A stretch of DNA of 40,306 bases from an uncultured Collinsella sp. (lineage in GTDB: Bacteria; Actinomycetota; Coriobacteriia; Coriobacteriales; Coriobacteriaceae): positions 1-40,306 of the forward strand of contig CAUDQR010000021.1 in NCBI GenBank assembly GCA_958451615.1. Reading direction: 5' to 3'. Of the stretch, positions 17,125 through 24,896 are shown one piece after another. The stretch's first letter is position 1. Each line of letters starts with the position of its first letter. The notes beneath the pieces are model-generated. The model searched no databases. It had not been told where the DNA came from and saw only the letters and a program-made list of their open reading frames with translations. The translations under genes and the position numbers were made by a program.

Positions 17125-17360
17125 TAATAATTTTTTGTTATCAGACTATTCTTCGGCTGAAATAACTCGTTTCCGCAGGTCAGGAATGTGTCTGGTCTAA
17201 ATAACATCTTACTTTTCTTTTGGTCGACCGTTTACCGCCAAATACCTACCGCTCATCTGTATTACGCAATGTACCTGCGAATATGTGAGTCAATAGACAT
17301 CGTGTTACCATGAGAAAAAATTGTTATGAACATTTCCGATTTCACCCAAAGGAGTTGCCC

Positions 17361-18017
17361 GTGAACGAGACCGTACGTCGCTTTTTGCCGATGGTCGATT
17401 TTCTGGAGCAGATACTCGGCAAAAACAGCGAAATCGTGCTGCACGATTTCTCGGATCCCGACCACGCCATCGTCGATATTCGCAACGGCATCGTGAGCGG
17501 CCGTAAGATCGGCGGTCCTGCCACCGATCTGGCGCTCAAGATCATGCACGACCCCAAGTATCGCGACCTGCCGTTTATTACGGGCTACGAGGGCCGCGGC
17601 GCCGGCGGCAAAACGCTGGAGTCGGCGACGTACTTTATCCGCGAGGATAACGAGATCGTCGGTATGCTCTGCGTCAACACCGACCTCTCGACCGTGCGCT
17701 CCATCAACACCATGGCGCAGCAGCTCATGGCGTGCTTCGACGCAGCGCCGACGCGCACGGAGCCCGCCCCTATCGAGGTCGAAAGCCTTTCGGAGTCCAC
17801 CCAGGAGCTCATCGATCGCAGCATTGCCGAGTTGCTGAGCGCGCGCGGGCTGGATGTAGCGTCGCTTGGTCAGAGCGACCGCGTGGACGTCATTCGCCAC
17901 CTCAACGGCAACGGGGTGTTCATGCTCAAGGGCGCCGTGGCCTGCGCCGCCACCGCGTTGGGCATCTCGGAGCCCAGCGTGTACCGCTACCTGCAAAAAG
18001 TCCGCAAGGAGGGCTAA
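17361..18017 (+). CDS. YheO/DauR-type transcriptional regulator (PAS_6 + HTH_22)
   Basis: A 218-aa DNA-binding regulator. Residues about 5-115 form the YheO-like PAS domain (FLEQILGKNSEIVLHDFS and GGPATDLALKI are characteristic), and the C-terminus carries the helix-turn-helix (ALGISEPSVYRYLQKVRKEG). GTG 17361 is chosen as start because AAAGGAG lies 6 nt upstream and the extra residues of a longer frame from 17310 are not family-like. It is divergent from the purine operon across a 352-bp AT-rich region, the usual arrangement for a local regulator. The known relative DauR controls D-arginine use, often with a RidA gene next door; RidA is the next gene here. Control of the purine operon is therefore likely, but the ligand is unknown. 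Confidence 0.85.
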   Translation: MNETVRRFLPMVDFLEQILGKNSEIVLHDFSDPDHAIVDIRNGIVSGRKIGGPATDLALKIMHDPKYRDLPFITGYEGRGAGGKTLESATYFIREDNEIVGMLCVNTDLSTVRSINTMAQQLMACFDAAPTRTEPAPIEVESLSESTQELIDRSIAELLSARGLDVASLGQSDRVDVIRHLNGNGVFMLKGAVACAATALGISEPSVYRYLQKVRKEG

Positions 18018-18064
18018 CGAGCAAAATGGAGCGCGGCTCCACAAGCGATTCGTCACTTGACAAA

Positions 18065-18100
18065 AGACCCTGCAGCTCGCACGCGCTGCAGGGTCTTTTT
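18065..18100. terminator. Bidirectional terminator between regulator and ridA
   Basis: AGACCCTGCAGC (18065-18076) pairs perfectly with GCTGCAGGGTCT (18085-18096), followed by TTTTT on the plus strand. On the minus strand it is followed by CTTTTG. It serves the regulator gene and the converging ridA. Confidence 0.88.
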
Positions 18101-18129
18101 GCATGTCATGTTTAGTTGTGGCCAACGCC

Positions 18130-18507
18130 TTAGAGAGCGGCGACGACCTCGATCTCGACCAGACCGCCAGCCGGAAGAGCGGCAACCTGGAAAGCGCTGC
18201 GCGCGGGGAACGGGGCCTCGAACTTGGAGGCGTAGATCTCGTTTACGGCAGCGAAGTCGGCAATGTCAGCCAGGTAGACTGTGGTCTTGACGACATCGGC
18301 AAAGGTGGCGCCGGCAGCGGTCAGCAGGGCCTCGACGTTAGCAAGGGACTGCTTAGCCTGGGCCTCGACGCCCTCGGGCATCTTGCCGGTTGCGGGGTCG
18401 ATGCCCAGCTGGCCGGACAGGAACACCATGTTGCCGGTCTGGATGCCGGGGGAATACGGGCCGATGGCTGCGGGTGCATTATCGGAAGACACGACGGTCT
18501 TGCTCAT
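18130..18507 (-). CDS. ridA: RidA/YjgF-family reactive enamine/imine deaminase
   Basis: A 125-aa cytoplasmic protein that hydrolyses reactive enamine and imine intermediates made by pyridoxal-phosphate enzymes. The sequence is a textbook family member: AIGPYSPGIQTGNMVFLSGQ at the N-terminus, the conserved arginine in ARSAFQVAALP and the terminal VEIEVVAAL. AAGGAG lies 8 nt before the ATG. It has its own candidate promoter and shares a terminator with the YheO-type regulator. Its place beside a DauR-like regulator fits an amine or amino-acid role; a side role in handling purine breakdown products is only a guess. Confidence 0.93.
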   Translation of the reverse strand: MSKTVVSSDNAPAAIGPYSPGIQTGNMVFLSGQLGIDPATGKMPEGVEAQAKQSLANVEALLTAAGATFADVVKTTVYLADIADFAAVNEIYASKFEAPFPARSAFQVAALPAGGLVEIEVVAAL

Positions 18508-18595
18508 GTTTATCTCCTTACGATCAAATAGAGAGCGTGAGTGCGGCGTTCACACCGGGAGGCACAGTTCGGCCTGAACGCCGCGCTTGATTGGG

Positions 18596-18624
18596 ATAGT
18601 ACTCAAGGTTTCCGCGCGATGCAA
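18596..18624 (-). promoter_or_regulatory. Candidate ridA promoter
   Basis: The minus strand has TTGCAT (18624-18619), a 17-bp spacer and TACTAT (18601-18596), placing the start site about 80 nt before the ridA ATG. Confidence 0.4.
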
Positions 18625-18794
18625 GATTATTATCACGTTGCGAGAATCTTTTATCGCCCAACGGCGTCTGTCGGCCGTTGAACGGCACGACCGGCGACCT
18701 GCCTGAAGACTTTATCCTGCTTGGACCACAGGGCTCGTCCTCCGCAACAGCACCACTATACTTTTGAATATCTGAGCATTTTGAAAGGCAGGAT

Positions 18795-21290
18795 ATGACC
18801 ACAACCGCCAGTCGAACCACCAACCGCAGACCCGAGCTTTTGGCGCCCGCCGGAGGGCCCGAGCCCTTTGCCGCCGCACTCGCCGCCGGGGCAGACGCCA
18901 TCTACTGCGGCATGGGCAGCTTCAACGCCCGCCGCAAGGCCACCAACTTTACCGACGAGGCCTTTGAGCAAGCCTGCCGCGCCGCGCATCTAGCCGGGTC
19001 GCGCGTCTACGTCACGGTCAACATCGTCATCAAGCAGTCCGAGATGGGCGATGCGTTGCAACTCATCCACCGCTGCTCCACGTTGGGCGCCGACGCCTTC
19101 ATCATCCAAGACTGGGGCCTGTTCTTTGAGGTCAAGCGCACAATGCCCGGCATCGAGACGCACATCTCAACCCAAGCAAACATCCACGACGACCGCGGAA
19201 CCCTTTGGTGCCGCGAGCAGGGCGCCGACCGCGTGACTCTCTCGCGCGAGCTTTCCATCGGCGAAATTGCCACCATTCACGATGCCGCGCCCGATGTGGA
19301 CCTTGAGGTCTTTAGCCACGGCGCCATCTGCTTTTGCTACTCGGGCCTGTGCCTGCTTTCGAGCTTTGCCATGGCGGGACGATCGGCCAACCGTGGCATG
19401 TGCGCCCAGCCCTGCCGCCTGCCCTACGAGCTGATCGACGAGAACGGTCGCACGCTCTCCCCCACCGGCCGCGAGCGTGCGCTATGCCCGCGTGACACCA
19501 ACACCTCACAGCTTGTTCGCCGTCTGTATGACGCCGGCGCCGCGTCGCTCAAGCTCGAGGGCCGCATGAAGGCACCCGATTACGTGTACTCCATCGTTGA
19601 TGTGTATCGTCACGAAATTGACGACATGCTATCCGGAGTCACCGTTGCCAAGGACGAAGAAGCCGCCCGCCAGCGCCAGCTCAAGCGCTGCTTCAACCGC
19701 GACTTTACGCACGCCTATCAGGACGGCACCTCGGGCGACGAGATGATGAGCTATGAGCGTTCCAACAACCGCGGCCAGATCGTGGGCACGGTGCTGGGCA
19801 GCCGCCCGGCCAACCGCGATGTCCGCGGCCTCAAGCCCGACGACCGCCGTCGCCGCGCCGCCATCGCCCGCATTGAGTTGTTTGAGCCCGTGGACAAGGG
19901 CGACTTGTTGGAACTTCGTCACGATAACGAGTTTGACCAGTTCCTAACCACTATCGCTACCGATGATGCCGCCGCGGGTGGCATCATCGAATGTCGCGTG
20001 CCCCGCAGCATGCCCGAGGGCTGCCGCGTCCGCGTGATTCGCAGTCAGCGTGCCATCGACGCCGCCGGCGCCGCGCTCAAGCGCGATGTGCTGCGCCGCC
20101 GAGCTGTTGATGTGTCCGTCGTGGCGCGCCTGGGCGAGCCGTTTACCGTTACGCTCACCTGCTGCGACGACCCTTCGCTTACGGCCACGGCCGCGGGCTT
20201 TACCGTCGAAGCCGCCAAGACCCGTGCGGTCGAGGCGTCCGATCTGGTTGAGCACGTCGGCCGCATGGGTTCCTCTCCCTTTGAGGCTGCGAGCTTTGAG
20301 GTGGCGCTCGATGAGGGCTGTGGCATGGGTTTCTCCGCCGTACATAAGGTGCGTGCCGCCGCTTGCAAGGCGCTGGAAGAGGCCATTCTGGCGCCGTACG
20401 CGGAGCGCGCGAAAACGCTCGAGCTGCCGGCGATTGTCACCAGTGATTCCCGCCCCGCGCCCGAGCACTACCGCGACGAGCCGCAGATCTGCGCCACCGT
20501 CACCTCGCTCGAGGCCGCCGAGGCAGCGCGGGCGGAGGGTGCAACGCGCATCTACATGACCACCGACGCGCTCGATGCGGCCAAGCTCTCCCCCGCCGAT
20601 ACGTTTGAGCAGGGCATCGTACCCGTGCTCGATGAGGTCTGCCGCGCCGTTGACCACGTCCGCGTTGACCCATGGGTTGTTGCCGGCGCCACGGTCGCTA
20701 TTGGCAACATCTCTGAGCTTGCCCTGGCCGCCCAGGTTGGCGCCACGGCCGAGATTCGCTCTTGCCTGCCGGTGCACAACACTCCCTGCATGGAGGCGCT
20801 TGCCGAGCGCGGAGCCGGTGCGTTTTGGCTCTCGCCCGAGATCACGCTCGACGAGATTATCTCGCTCGGCACCGCCGCGCCCGCGGCTCTGGGCATCACC
20901 GTCTTTGGCCGCCCGCGCGTCATGACAAGCGAGCATTGCATTCTGCAGGTTGCCAACGGCTGCATCCACGATTGCGCCAACTGCCGCCTGCGTGCCCGCA
21001 AGCTCTCGCTCAAGAATATCGACGGAAAGGTCATGCCGGTGCGTACCGACATCCACGGCCGCTCACGCTTGTACGACGCCTACCCCATCGACCTCACGCC
21101 GCAAGTTCCGCAGCTGCTCGATGCCGACGTGCGCCGTCTTATGGTCGACGGAACCTTGCTCGAGGCCGATGAGATTGGCCGTGCCGTCGCTCGCGTCCGT
21201 CGCGCTGTCGAGGTGGCTCAAGCCGGCCGCAAGCCGGCCGCCCGCCTGCGCGGCGCCACCTCGGGCTGCATGTTTGTGGGAATTAGCTAA
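18795..21290 (+). CDS. U32-family protein with DUF3656 (RlhA/YdcP-like)
   Basis: An 831-aa member of the U32 peptidase-like family. The N-terminus PELLAPAGGPEPFAAALAAG is typical, and the U32 signature is present at EVFSHGAICFCYSGLCLLSS (about residues 170-190), followed by NRGMCAQPCR; these cysteines bind an iron-sulfur cluster in characterised relatives. The long C-terminal half matches the DUF3656 layout, with late cysteines in ILQVANGCIHDCANC. E. coli RlhA, which has this architecture, hydroxylates C2501 of 23S rRNA; other U32 proteins hydroxylate tRNA or act in ubiquinone synthesis, and true protease activity is doubtful. AAAGG precedes ATG 18795. It is 15 nt upstream of a pseudouridine synthase gene, so both may be RNA-modification enzymes in one operon. 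A -10-like TATACT lies at 18757. Confidence 0.88.
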   Translation: MTTTASRTTNRRPELLAPAGGPEPFAAALAAGADAIYCGMGSFNARRKATNFTDEAFEQACRAAHLAGSRVYVTVNIVIKQSEMGDALQLIHRCSTLGADAFIIQDWGLFFEVKRTMPGIETHISTQANIHDDRGTLWCREQGADRVTLSRELSIGEIATIHDAAPDVDLEVFSHGAICFCYSGLCLLSSFAMAGRSANRGMCAQPCRLPYELIDENGRTLSPTGRERALCPRDTNTSQLVRRLYDAGAASLKLEGRMKAPDYVYSIVDVYRHEIDDMLSGVTVAKDEEAARQRQLKRCFNRDFTHAYQDGTSGDEMMSYERSNNRGQIVGTVLGSRPANRDVRGLKPDDRRRRAAIARIELFEPVDKGDLLELRHDNEFDQFLTTIATDDAAAGGIIECRVPRSMPEGCRVRVIRSQRAIDAAGAALKRDVLRRRAVDVSVVARLGEPFTVTLTCCDDPSLTATAAGFTVEAAKTRAVEASDLVEHVGRMGSSPFEAASFEVALDEGCGMGFSAVHKVRAAACKALEEAILAPYAERAKTLELPAIVTSDSRPAPEHYRDEPQICATVTSLEAAEAARAEGATRIYMTTDALDAAKLSPADTFEQGIVPVLDEVCRAVDHVRVDPWVVAGATVAIGNISELALAAQVGATAEIRSCLPVHNTPCMEALAERGAGAFWLSPEITLDEIISLGTAAPAALGITVFGRPRVMTSEHCILQVANGCIHDCANCRLRARKLSLKNIDGKVMPVRTDIHGRSRLYDAYPIDLTPQVPQLLDADVRRLMVDGTLLEADEIGRAVARVRRAVEVAQAGRKPAARLRGATSGCMFVGIS

Positions 21291-21305
21291 CCGAAAGGCT
21301 TACAC

Positions 21306-21965
21306 GTGAACGAAGAACCTCAAGTCCTCTATTGCGACGCCTGGCTCATGGCCATCGACAAGCCCGCCGGCATGATCGTCCACGGCGACGGCACCGGCGA
21401 GCGCACGCTCACCGACTACGCCAGCGACCTGCTGCTGGCGATGGGCGACGGCTTTGCCGCGACCGACATGCAGCCGCTCAACCGCTTGGACCGTGACACC
21501 ACCGGCGTGGTGCTGTTCTCACTCGACAAGCAGACGCAGCCCGCCTTTGACCAGATGATCATCGACCACGCGTTCGAAAAGCACTACCTGGCGCTCGCCG
21601 AGGGCAAGATCGACTGGAACGAAAAGCTCATCGACAAGCCCATCGCCCGCGACCGTCACGACAGCCGCAAGATGCGCGTCGGCGCCAGCGGCAAGCCGTC
21701 TCAAACGCGCGTGAAGGTGCTCAAACGTCTTAAGAGCCGTCGTGGCCTGCCCACGCGCTCGTATATCGATGTCGAGTTGCTCACCGGCCGCAAGCACCAG
21801 ATCCGCGTACATCTGGCCAGCGAGCGCCATCCCCTGGTGGGCGATGACCTGTACGGAACGCCGCGTCCCTGCGGCCTGATGCTCCACGCCCACAGCGTGT
21901 CCTTCACGCATCCCGTAACCGGCGAGCACATCCACATCGAAGCCCCCTGCCCCTGGGAGCCCTAA
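21306..21965 (+). CDS. RluA-family pseudouridine synthase
   Basis: A 219-aa enzyme that isomerises uridine to pseudouridine in rRNA or tRNA. The catalytic motif is LNRLDRDTTGVVL with Asp62, and TGRKHQIRVHLA and HPLVGDDLYG are the other family signatures. It lacks the S4 RNA-binding domain, as do RluA and TruC types. The start is GTG 21306 with GAAAGG upstream. It follows the U32 gene by 15 nt and is followed by two strong hairpins. The target uridine cannot be assigned. Confidence 0.9.
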   Translation: MNEEPQVLYCDAWLMAIDKPAGMIVHGDGTGERTLTDYASDLLLAMGDGFAATDMQPLNRLDRDTTGVVLFSLDKQTQPAFDQMIIDHAFEKHYLALAEGKIDWNEKLIDKPIARDRHDSRKMRVGASGKPSQTRVKVLKRLKSRRGLPTRSYIDVELLTGRKHQIRVHLASERHPLVGDDLYGTPRPCGLMLHAHSVSFTHPVTGEHIHIEAPCPWEP

Positions 21966-22059
21966 AACCTGCCAAAAAGGGACAGGTTTATTTTGGCAGG
22001 TTTTATCTGGACAAACGTCAAAACCACCACAAAGGTTCCTGCCCCTTCGCGGTGGTTTT
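21964..22059. terminator. Two consecutive hairpins after rluA-type gene
   Basis: The first is AAAACCTGCCAAAA (21964-21977) paired perfectly over 14 bp with TTTTGGCAGGTTTT (21991-22004), starting within the stop region of the pseudouridine synthase gene. The second is AAAACCACC (22020-22028) paired with GGTGGTTTT (22051-22059). Both have flanking A- and T-runs, so they can terminate in both directions and also serve the converging deoR-type gene ending at 22082. Confidence 0.82.
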
Positions 22060-22081
22060 GGCCTTAGCCCGTCCCTTGCTG

Positions 22082-22828
22082 TTAGACCGTGATGACGTTG
22101 TCCATTGCCCGGTACTTGGCGGGGACCTCGCCTGCGGTAATAATCGTTGCGTCGCGGAAGTCCGCGAACTTGACGGGCGCCACCATGCCAAATTTGCTGG
22201 CGTCCGAGATTACGTAACGTTTGGCCGTATGACGCATCGAGATACGCTTGACCTGCGCCTCCTCGATATCGGGCGCCGTGAAGCCCTGCTCGGTGGCAAT
22301 GCCGTTAGAGCCCCAAAAGCCGCAGTTGAAGTTATAGCGGTCTAGGGTTGCCAAGGCATCGGGACCGACGAGAGCCTCGGTCTCAGGCTTGAGCTCGCCG
22401 CCCAGCACAACGGTGCGCATGCCGCGCACAGCGAGATGCTGAGCATGGAGCACGGAATCAGTCACATAGGTGACATCTTCAAGGTGTGGAAGATGCTCGA
22501 TGAGCCTGAGCGTCGTCGAACCCGAGTCGATGTATACAAAGCTCTCGGGCTCCACAAGTGCCGCCGCACGGGCGCAGATACGCTCCTTGTCGTCGTTATG
22601 GAGGTCGCTGCGCTCATTAAGCGTTAGGTCGCGCGTCACGTGCGCGCGCTCCAGACTTGTCGCGCCTCCGTGCACCTTGGCGATACGGTGTGCTCGGTCG
22701 AGCGTCTGCAGGTCGCGCCGAATGGTAGACGCCGTCACGCCCAGGGCTTCGGCAAGCTCCGGCACGGTAACCGAGCCGGCCTGCTGAACCATCGACACGA
22801 TCGCGTTGAGCCTATCTTCCGCTAGCAT
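22082..22828 (-). CDS. DeoR/GlpR-family transcriptional regulator
   Basis: A 248-aa repressor-type protein of sugar metabolism. The N-terminal helix-turn-helix (TVPELAEALGVTASTIRRDL) is the DeoR signature, and the C-terminal DeoRC sensor domain shows YIDSGSTTL, VVLGGELKPETEALVGPDAL and DASKFG, the usual phospho-sugar-binding fold. The gene starts 3 nt after the stop of the dehydrogenase gene, so the two form an operon in which the regulator probably controls its own transcription. The effector is unknown, most likely a sugar phosphate or polyol phosphate. Confidence 0.92.
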   Translation of the reverse strand: MLAEDRLNAIVSMVQQAGSVTVPELAEALGVTASTIRRDLQTLDRAHRIAKVHGGATSLERAHVTRDLTLNERSDLHNDDKERICARAAALVEPESFVYIDSGSTTLRLIEHLPHLEDVTYVTDSVLHAQHLAVRGMRTVVLGGELKPETEALVGPDALATLDRYNFNCGFWGSNGIATEQGFTAPDIEEAQVKRISMRHTAKRYVISDASKFGMVAPVKFADFRDATIITAGEVPAKYRAMDNVITV

Positions 22829-22831
22829 CGC

Positions 22832-23911
22832 TTACTCCTCCTCGGGGTACACGACTCCCCAATCGGCGCGAAGCTTGGTCATAAGCTCCATAACATCAGA
22901 AGCATAGCCCAGAAGCTCACGCTTCGAATCATCGCCGGCAACGGCCCTCTCCAGGTCGGCCATCTCGTAGCACAGAGCGTATGCCTCGGTGCCAGCGTGG
23001 ACCTCCTCACGGTGACCGTCTGCAGTCCACACGATGGTCGCGTGATCGGCACGCGGATATTCGTTGACCTCGATGTAGCACTTGTCAAAGCTGATGACCG
23101 AGCGCTTGGGCTGCTTGGAGTGAAGCGTAAGGCTCACGACGCCCAGCTGCTGCTCGGCATTGCGGCAGACGATGCCGCCCGCAACATCGACTCCAGTCTC
23201 GCAGGTGTTGCCTAGAGACACGACCTCGGCGGGCTGGCTCGCCATAAACAGGCGCATGACGGACAGGGCATACACACCAATATCGAGCATGGCACCGCCG
23301 GCAAGGTTGCGATTGTAGAAACGGTTGGTCAGGTCGCCGTACTCCTTGTAGCTACCAAAGTTGAGCTGAGCGAGGTTCATGCGGCCGAACTCGCCGGCAT
23401 CCATGCGGCGACGCAGCTCTTGATACAAGGGCATGTGAAGCACCGTGGTAGCGTCCATAAGGACCACGTTGTGCTCGGCGGCAATGGCACGGGCCTCATC
23501 GAGTTCAGCGGAATTGAGGGTAATGGCCTTCTCGCAGAGCACGTGCTTGCCGGCTGCCAGGGCAGCGCGCAGATAGGTGATATGAGTGTTGTGCGGGGTA
23601 GTGATGTAGACGGCGTCGATGCCAGGATCGGCGTAGAGGTCCTCAACCGTGTCGTAGACCTTCTCGATGCCATACTGCTCGGCAAAAGCCTGAGCCTTGG
23701 ACAGCGTACGGTTGGCGACGCCCGCAAGCTTGCGACCGGCAAGAGCAAGGGACTGAGCCATCTGGTTGGCGATAACGCCGCAACCGATGACGGCCCAATG
23801 GAGCTCGGGAGCCGTAAAAATATCGTCGGGGAACGGCTTGTCCTGGACCGAAGCGAACGCTGCTTTTGCGGCTGCCGCGGAGTCGAGTGGAGCCTGCTTG
23901 GAATCTACCAT
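22832..23911 (-). CDS. Gfo/Idh/MocA-family NAD(P)-dependent oxidoreductase
   Basis: A 359-aa dehydrogenase of the glucose-fructose oxidoreductase/inositol dehydrogenase family. The N-terminal Rossmann motif is WAVIGCGVIANQMAQSLA, followed by YITTPHNTH and the catalytic-region motif HVLCEKAITLN, where the usual EKP is EKA. The start at ATG 23911 has AGGAGG 5 nt upstream; two upstream ATG codons lack a ribosome binding site. The substrate is probably a sugar, inositol or trans-dihydrodiol-like compound, but this family cannot be assigned by eye. It is first in an operon with a DeoR regulator. Confidence 0.9.
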   Translation of the reverse strand: MVDSKQAPLDSAAAAKAAFASVQDKPFPDDIFTAPELHWAVIGCGVIANQMAQSLALAGRKLAGVANRTLSKAQAFAEQYGIEKVYDTVEDLYADPGIDAVYITTPHNTHITYLRAALAAGKHVLCEKAITLNSAELDEARAIAAEHNVVLMDATTVLHMPLYQELRRRMDAGEFGRMNLAQLNFGSYKEYGDLTNRFYNRNLAGGAMLDIGVYALSVMRLFMASQPAEVVSLGNTCETGVDVAGGIVCRNAEQQLGVVSLTLHSKQPKRSVISFDKCYIEVNEYPRADHATIVWTADGHREEVHAGTEAYALCYEMADLERAVAGDDSKRELLGYASDVMELMTKLRADWGVVYPEEE

Positions 23912-23960
23912 ATGTGCCTCCTGTGTCATAGAACGTCTTGCATTTCGGATAGCTCTATAT

Positions 23961-24092
23961 TCGCACAAACACGCGCGTATGTGCGCGTTTTTGCGTATCT
24001 CACCGCTAAACGGTCATTTTTATCCCGTAAACGGCGCATCTATACGCATATTCACGCAATCCCACGCACGCAAATACGCACAAATGCGAACC
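23961..24092. promoter_or_regulatory. GCGT-rich repeat array, putative DeoR operator region
   Basis: The stretch upstream of the dehydrogenase/deoR operon repeats a short GCGT/ACGC word many times. The clearest copies are GCGTTTTTGCGT (23985-23996) and its inverted counterpart ACGCAAATACGC (24068-24079), with further words such as TTCGCACAAACACGCG, TATACGCATATTCACGCA and ACGCACAAATGCG between and beside them. Operators of DeoR proteins are often clusters of such short repeats spread over 50-150 bp. A -10-like TATA lies close to 23959. Confidence 0.5.
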
Positions 24093-24185
24093 GGTCATTG
24101 CTCAGAGACAGGGGCTTATGCTTAGAACTCAAAAGACAGGATGATCCGCTTCGCCTCGTCGCTCATGGCGCGCTGCAGCTCTAAG

Positions 24186-24250
24186 GACCGTCCCAAACTG
24201 CCGACAGAAAAGGAACGTTCCAAACTGCAGACAGAAAAAGAACGTCCCCA
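24186..24250. repeat. 27-bp tandem repeat, about 2.4 copies
   Basis: The unit CGTCCCAAACTGCCGACAG plus AAAAGGAA occurs at 24189-24215 and 24216-24242, with a partial third (CGTCCCCA). Copies differ at three to four positions. Confidence 0.7.
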
Positions 24251-24319
24251 GGCGCCGGCATTTCAAGAGCACTCATTTAAGTCTGTCCCCAATGAGTGGG
24301 AGTAATCAGAGACCCTTTG

Positions 24320-24352
24320 CGAGGGAGGCCGGACGTGGCCTTCCTCGTTTTT
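24320..24352 (+). terminator. Orphan intrinsic terminator
   Basis: CGAGGGAGGCC (24320-24330) pairs with GGCCTTCCTCG (24337-24347), followed by TTTTT. No plus-strand gene lies immediately upstream, so it is probably left from a deleted gene. Confidence 0.7.
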
Positions 24353-24394
24353 ATTCATGGACTTTAGTCCGTGCCGCGCGGCACGCGCGGCATA

Positions 24395-24561
24395 GAAAGC
24401 CACCCGCTCAGCGGGTGGAGGCCAATTTCCGCTACGCGACAAAAACCTTCCCCCTAGCATGAGGATTGTTCAGGTCATCATACTAGGGGGAAGGTGATTG
24501 CTGTGGCCCAGAAAGCCAACAGCCTCGCACACACGAAATGGCTGTGCAAGTACCGCATCGC
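24395..24561 (+). mobile_element. IS200/IS605-family left end with start of tnpA
   Basis: It contains the subterminal hairpin CCACCCGC/GCGGGTGG (24400-24407 with 24411-24418) typical of the TnpA recognition site. A second perfect 12-bp stem, CCTTCCCCCTAG/CTAGGGGGAAGG (24446-24457 with 24483-24494), hides the ribosome binding site of the following frame, as in IS200. From GTG 24503 the frame reads VAQKANSLAHTKWLCKYRI, the near-invariant TnpA N-terminus. After about 20 codons it breaks into unrelated sequence: HUH and tyrosine motifs and the right end are absent. This is a dead fragment. Confidence 0.8.
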
Positions 24562-24780
24562 ACCGAGGTCAAGCTCATCGCCGCCATCGTCGAGAAGCAC
24601 CCCAAGGTGCGCTTTGCCGTGAGCTGCACCTCGGCCCACGCCGACCTCTACGACCGCATGGAGCAGGCCCTGTGCGAGCGCGTGGCCAACGCGGTGGAGG
24701 TCGTCCGCTCCGACATCAGCCCCGCGCTTCTTGTCCACACCGGTCCAAACCTCGTGGGTGTGGCGGTCCAGGGACTCTAG
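24562..24780 (+). pseudogene. C-terminal fragment of a DegV-family fatty-acid-binding protein
   Basis: The frame reads LIAAIVEKHPKVRFAVSCTS and ends with ISPALLVHTGPNLVGVAVQG. The segment HTGPNLVGVAV matches the lipid-head-group motif near the end of DegV (FakB-like) proteins. Only about 72 of the usual roughly 280 residues remain, and the upstream side is IS200 sequence read in a different frame. The junction at about 24561 looks like a transposon-mediated deletion fusion. The product is unlikely to work. Confidence 0.65.
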
Positions 24781-24814
24781 CGGAGGCGGGGCGTCCTGCC
24801 CCAGAAACAAATGC

Positions 24815-24864
24815 AAAAGACGAGCACTTCTTGCCGCTCAATTGGCGAGAAGCGCTCGTCTTTT
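24815..24864. terminator. Long bidirectional terminator
   Basis: A 21-nt arm at 24815-24835 (AAAAGACGAGCACTTCTTGCC) pairs with 24844-24864 with only two mismatches, and has A- and T-runs at both ends. It ends the minus-strand sugar operon (last stop at 24897) and closes the plus-strand degV remnant. Confidence 0.85.
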
Positions 24865-24896
24865 CTTAACGCGTTGTATGGCGGAGAGAGCGCAAG

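Larger units (their letters stand above)
24093..24399. other. Degenerate intergenic region with gene-end remnant and orphan terminator
   Basis: No intact gene is seen. On the minus strand a short frame ending at the TAA at 24124-24122 reads LQRAMSDEAKRIILSFEF, which looks like the C-terminal end of a lost protein that I cannot identify. Then come a 27-bp tandem repeat (24186-24250), an 8-bp stem CACTCATT/AATGAGTG near 24268-24298 and a plus-strand terminator with no gene in front of it. Confidence 0.4.

Noticed and set aside
17105..17130. Fur box before the purine permease
   Set aside because: GAGAATGAGAATCAT resembles Fur sites, but it is a direct, not inverted, repeat and the 7-1-7 symmetry fails.
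17262..18185. Minus-strand frame opposite the YheO-type regulator
   Set aside because: The plus-strand frame has the PAS and HTH signatures and a ribosome binding site; the opposite frame runs through the terminator.
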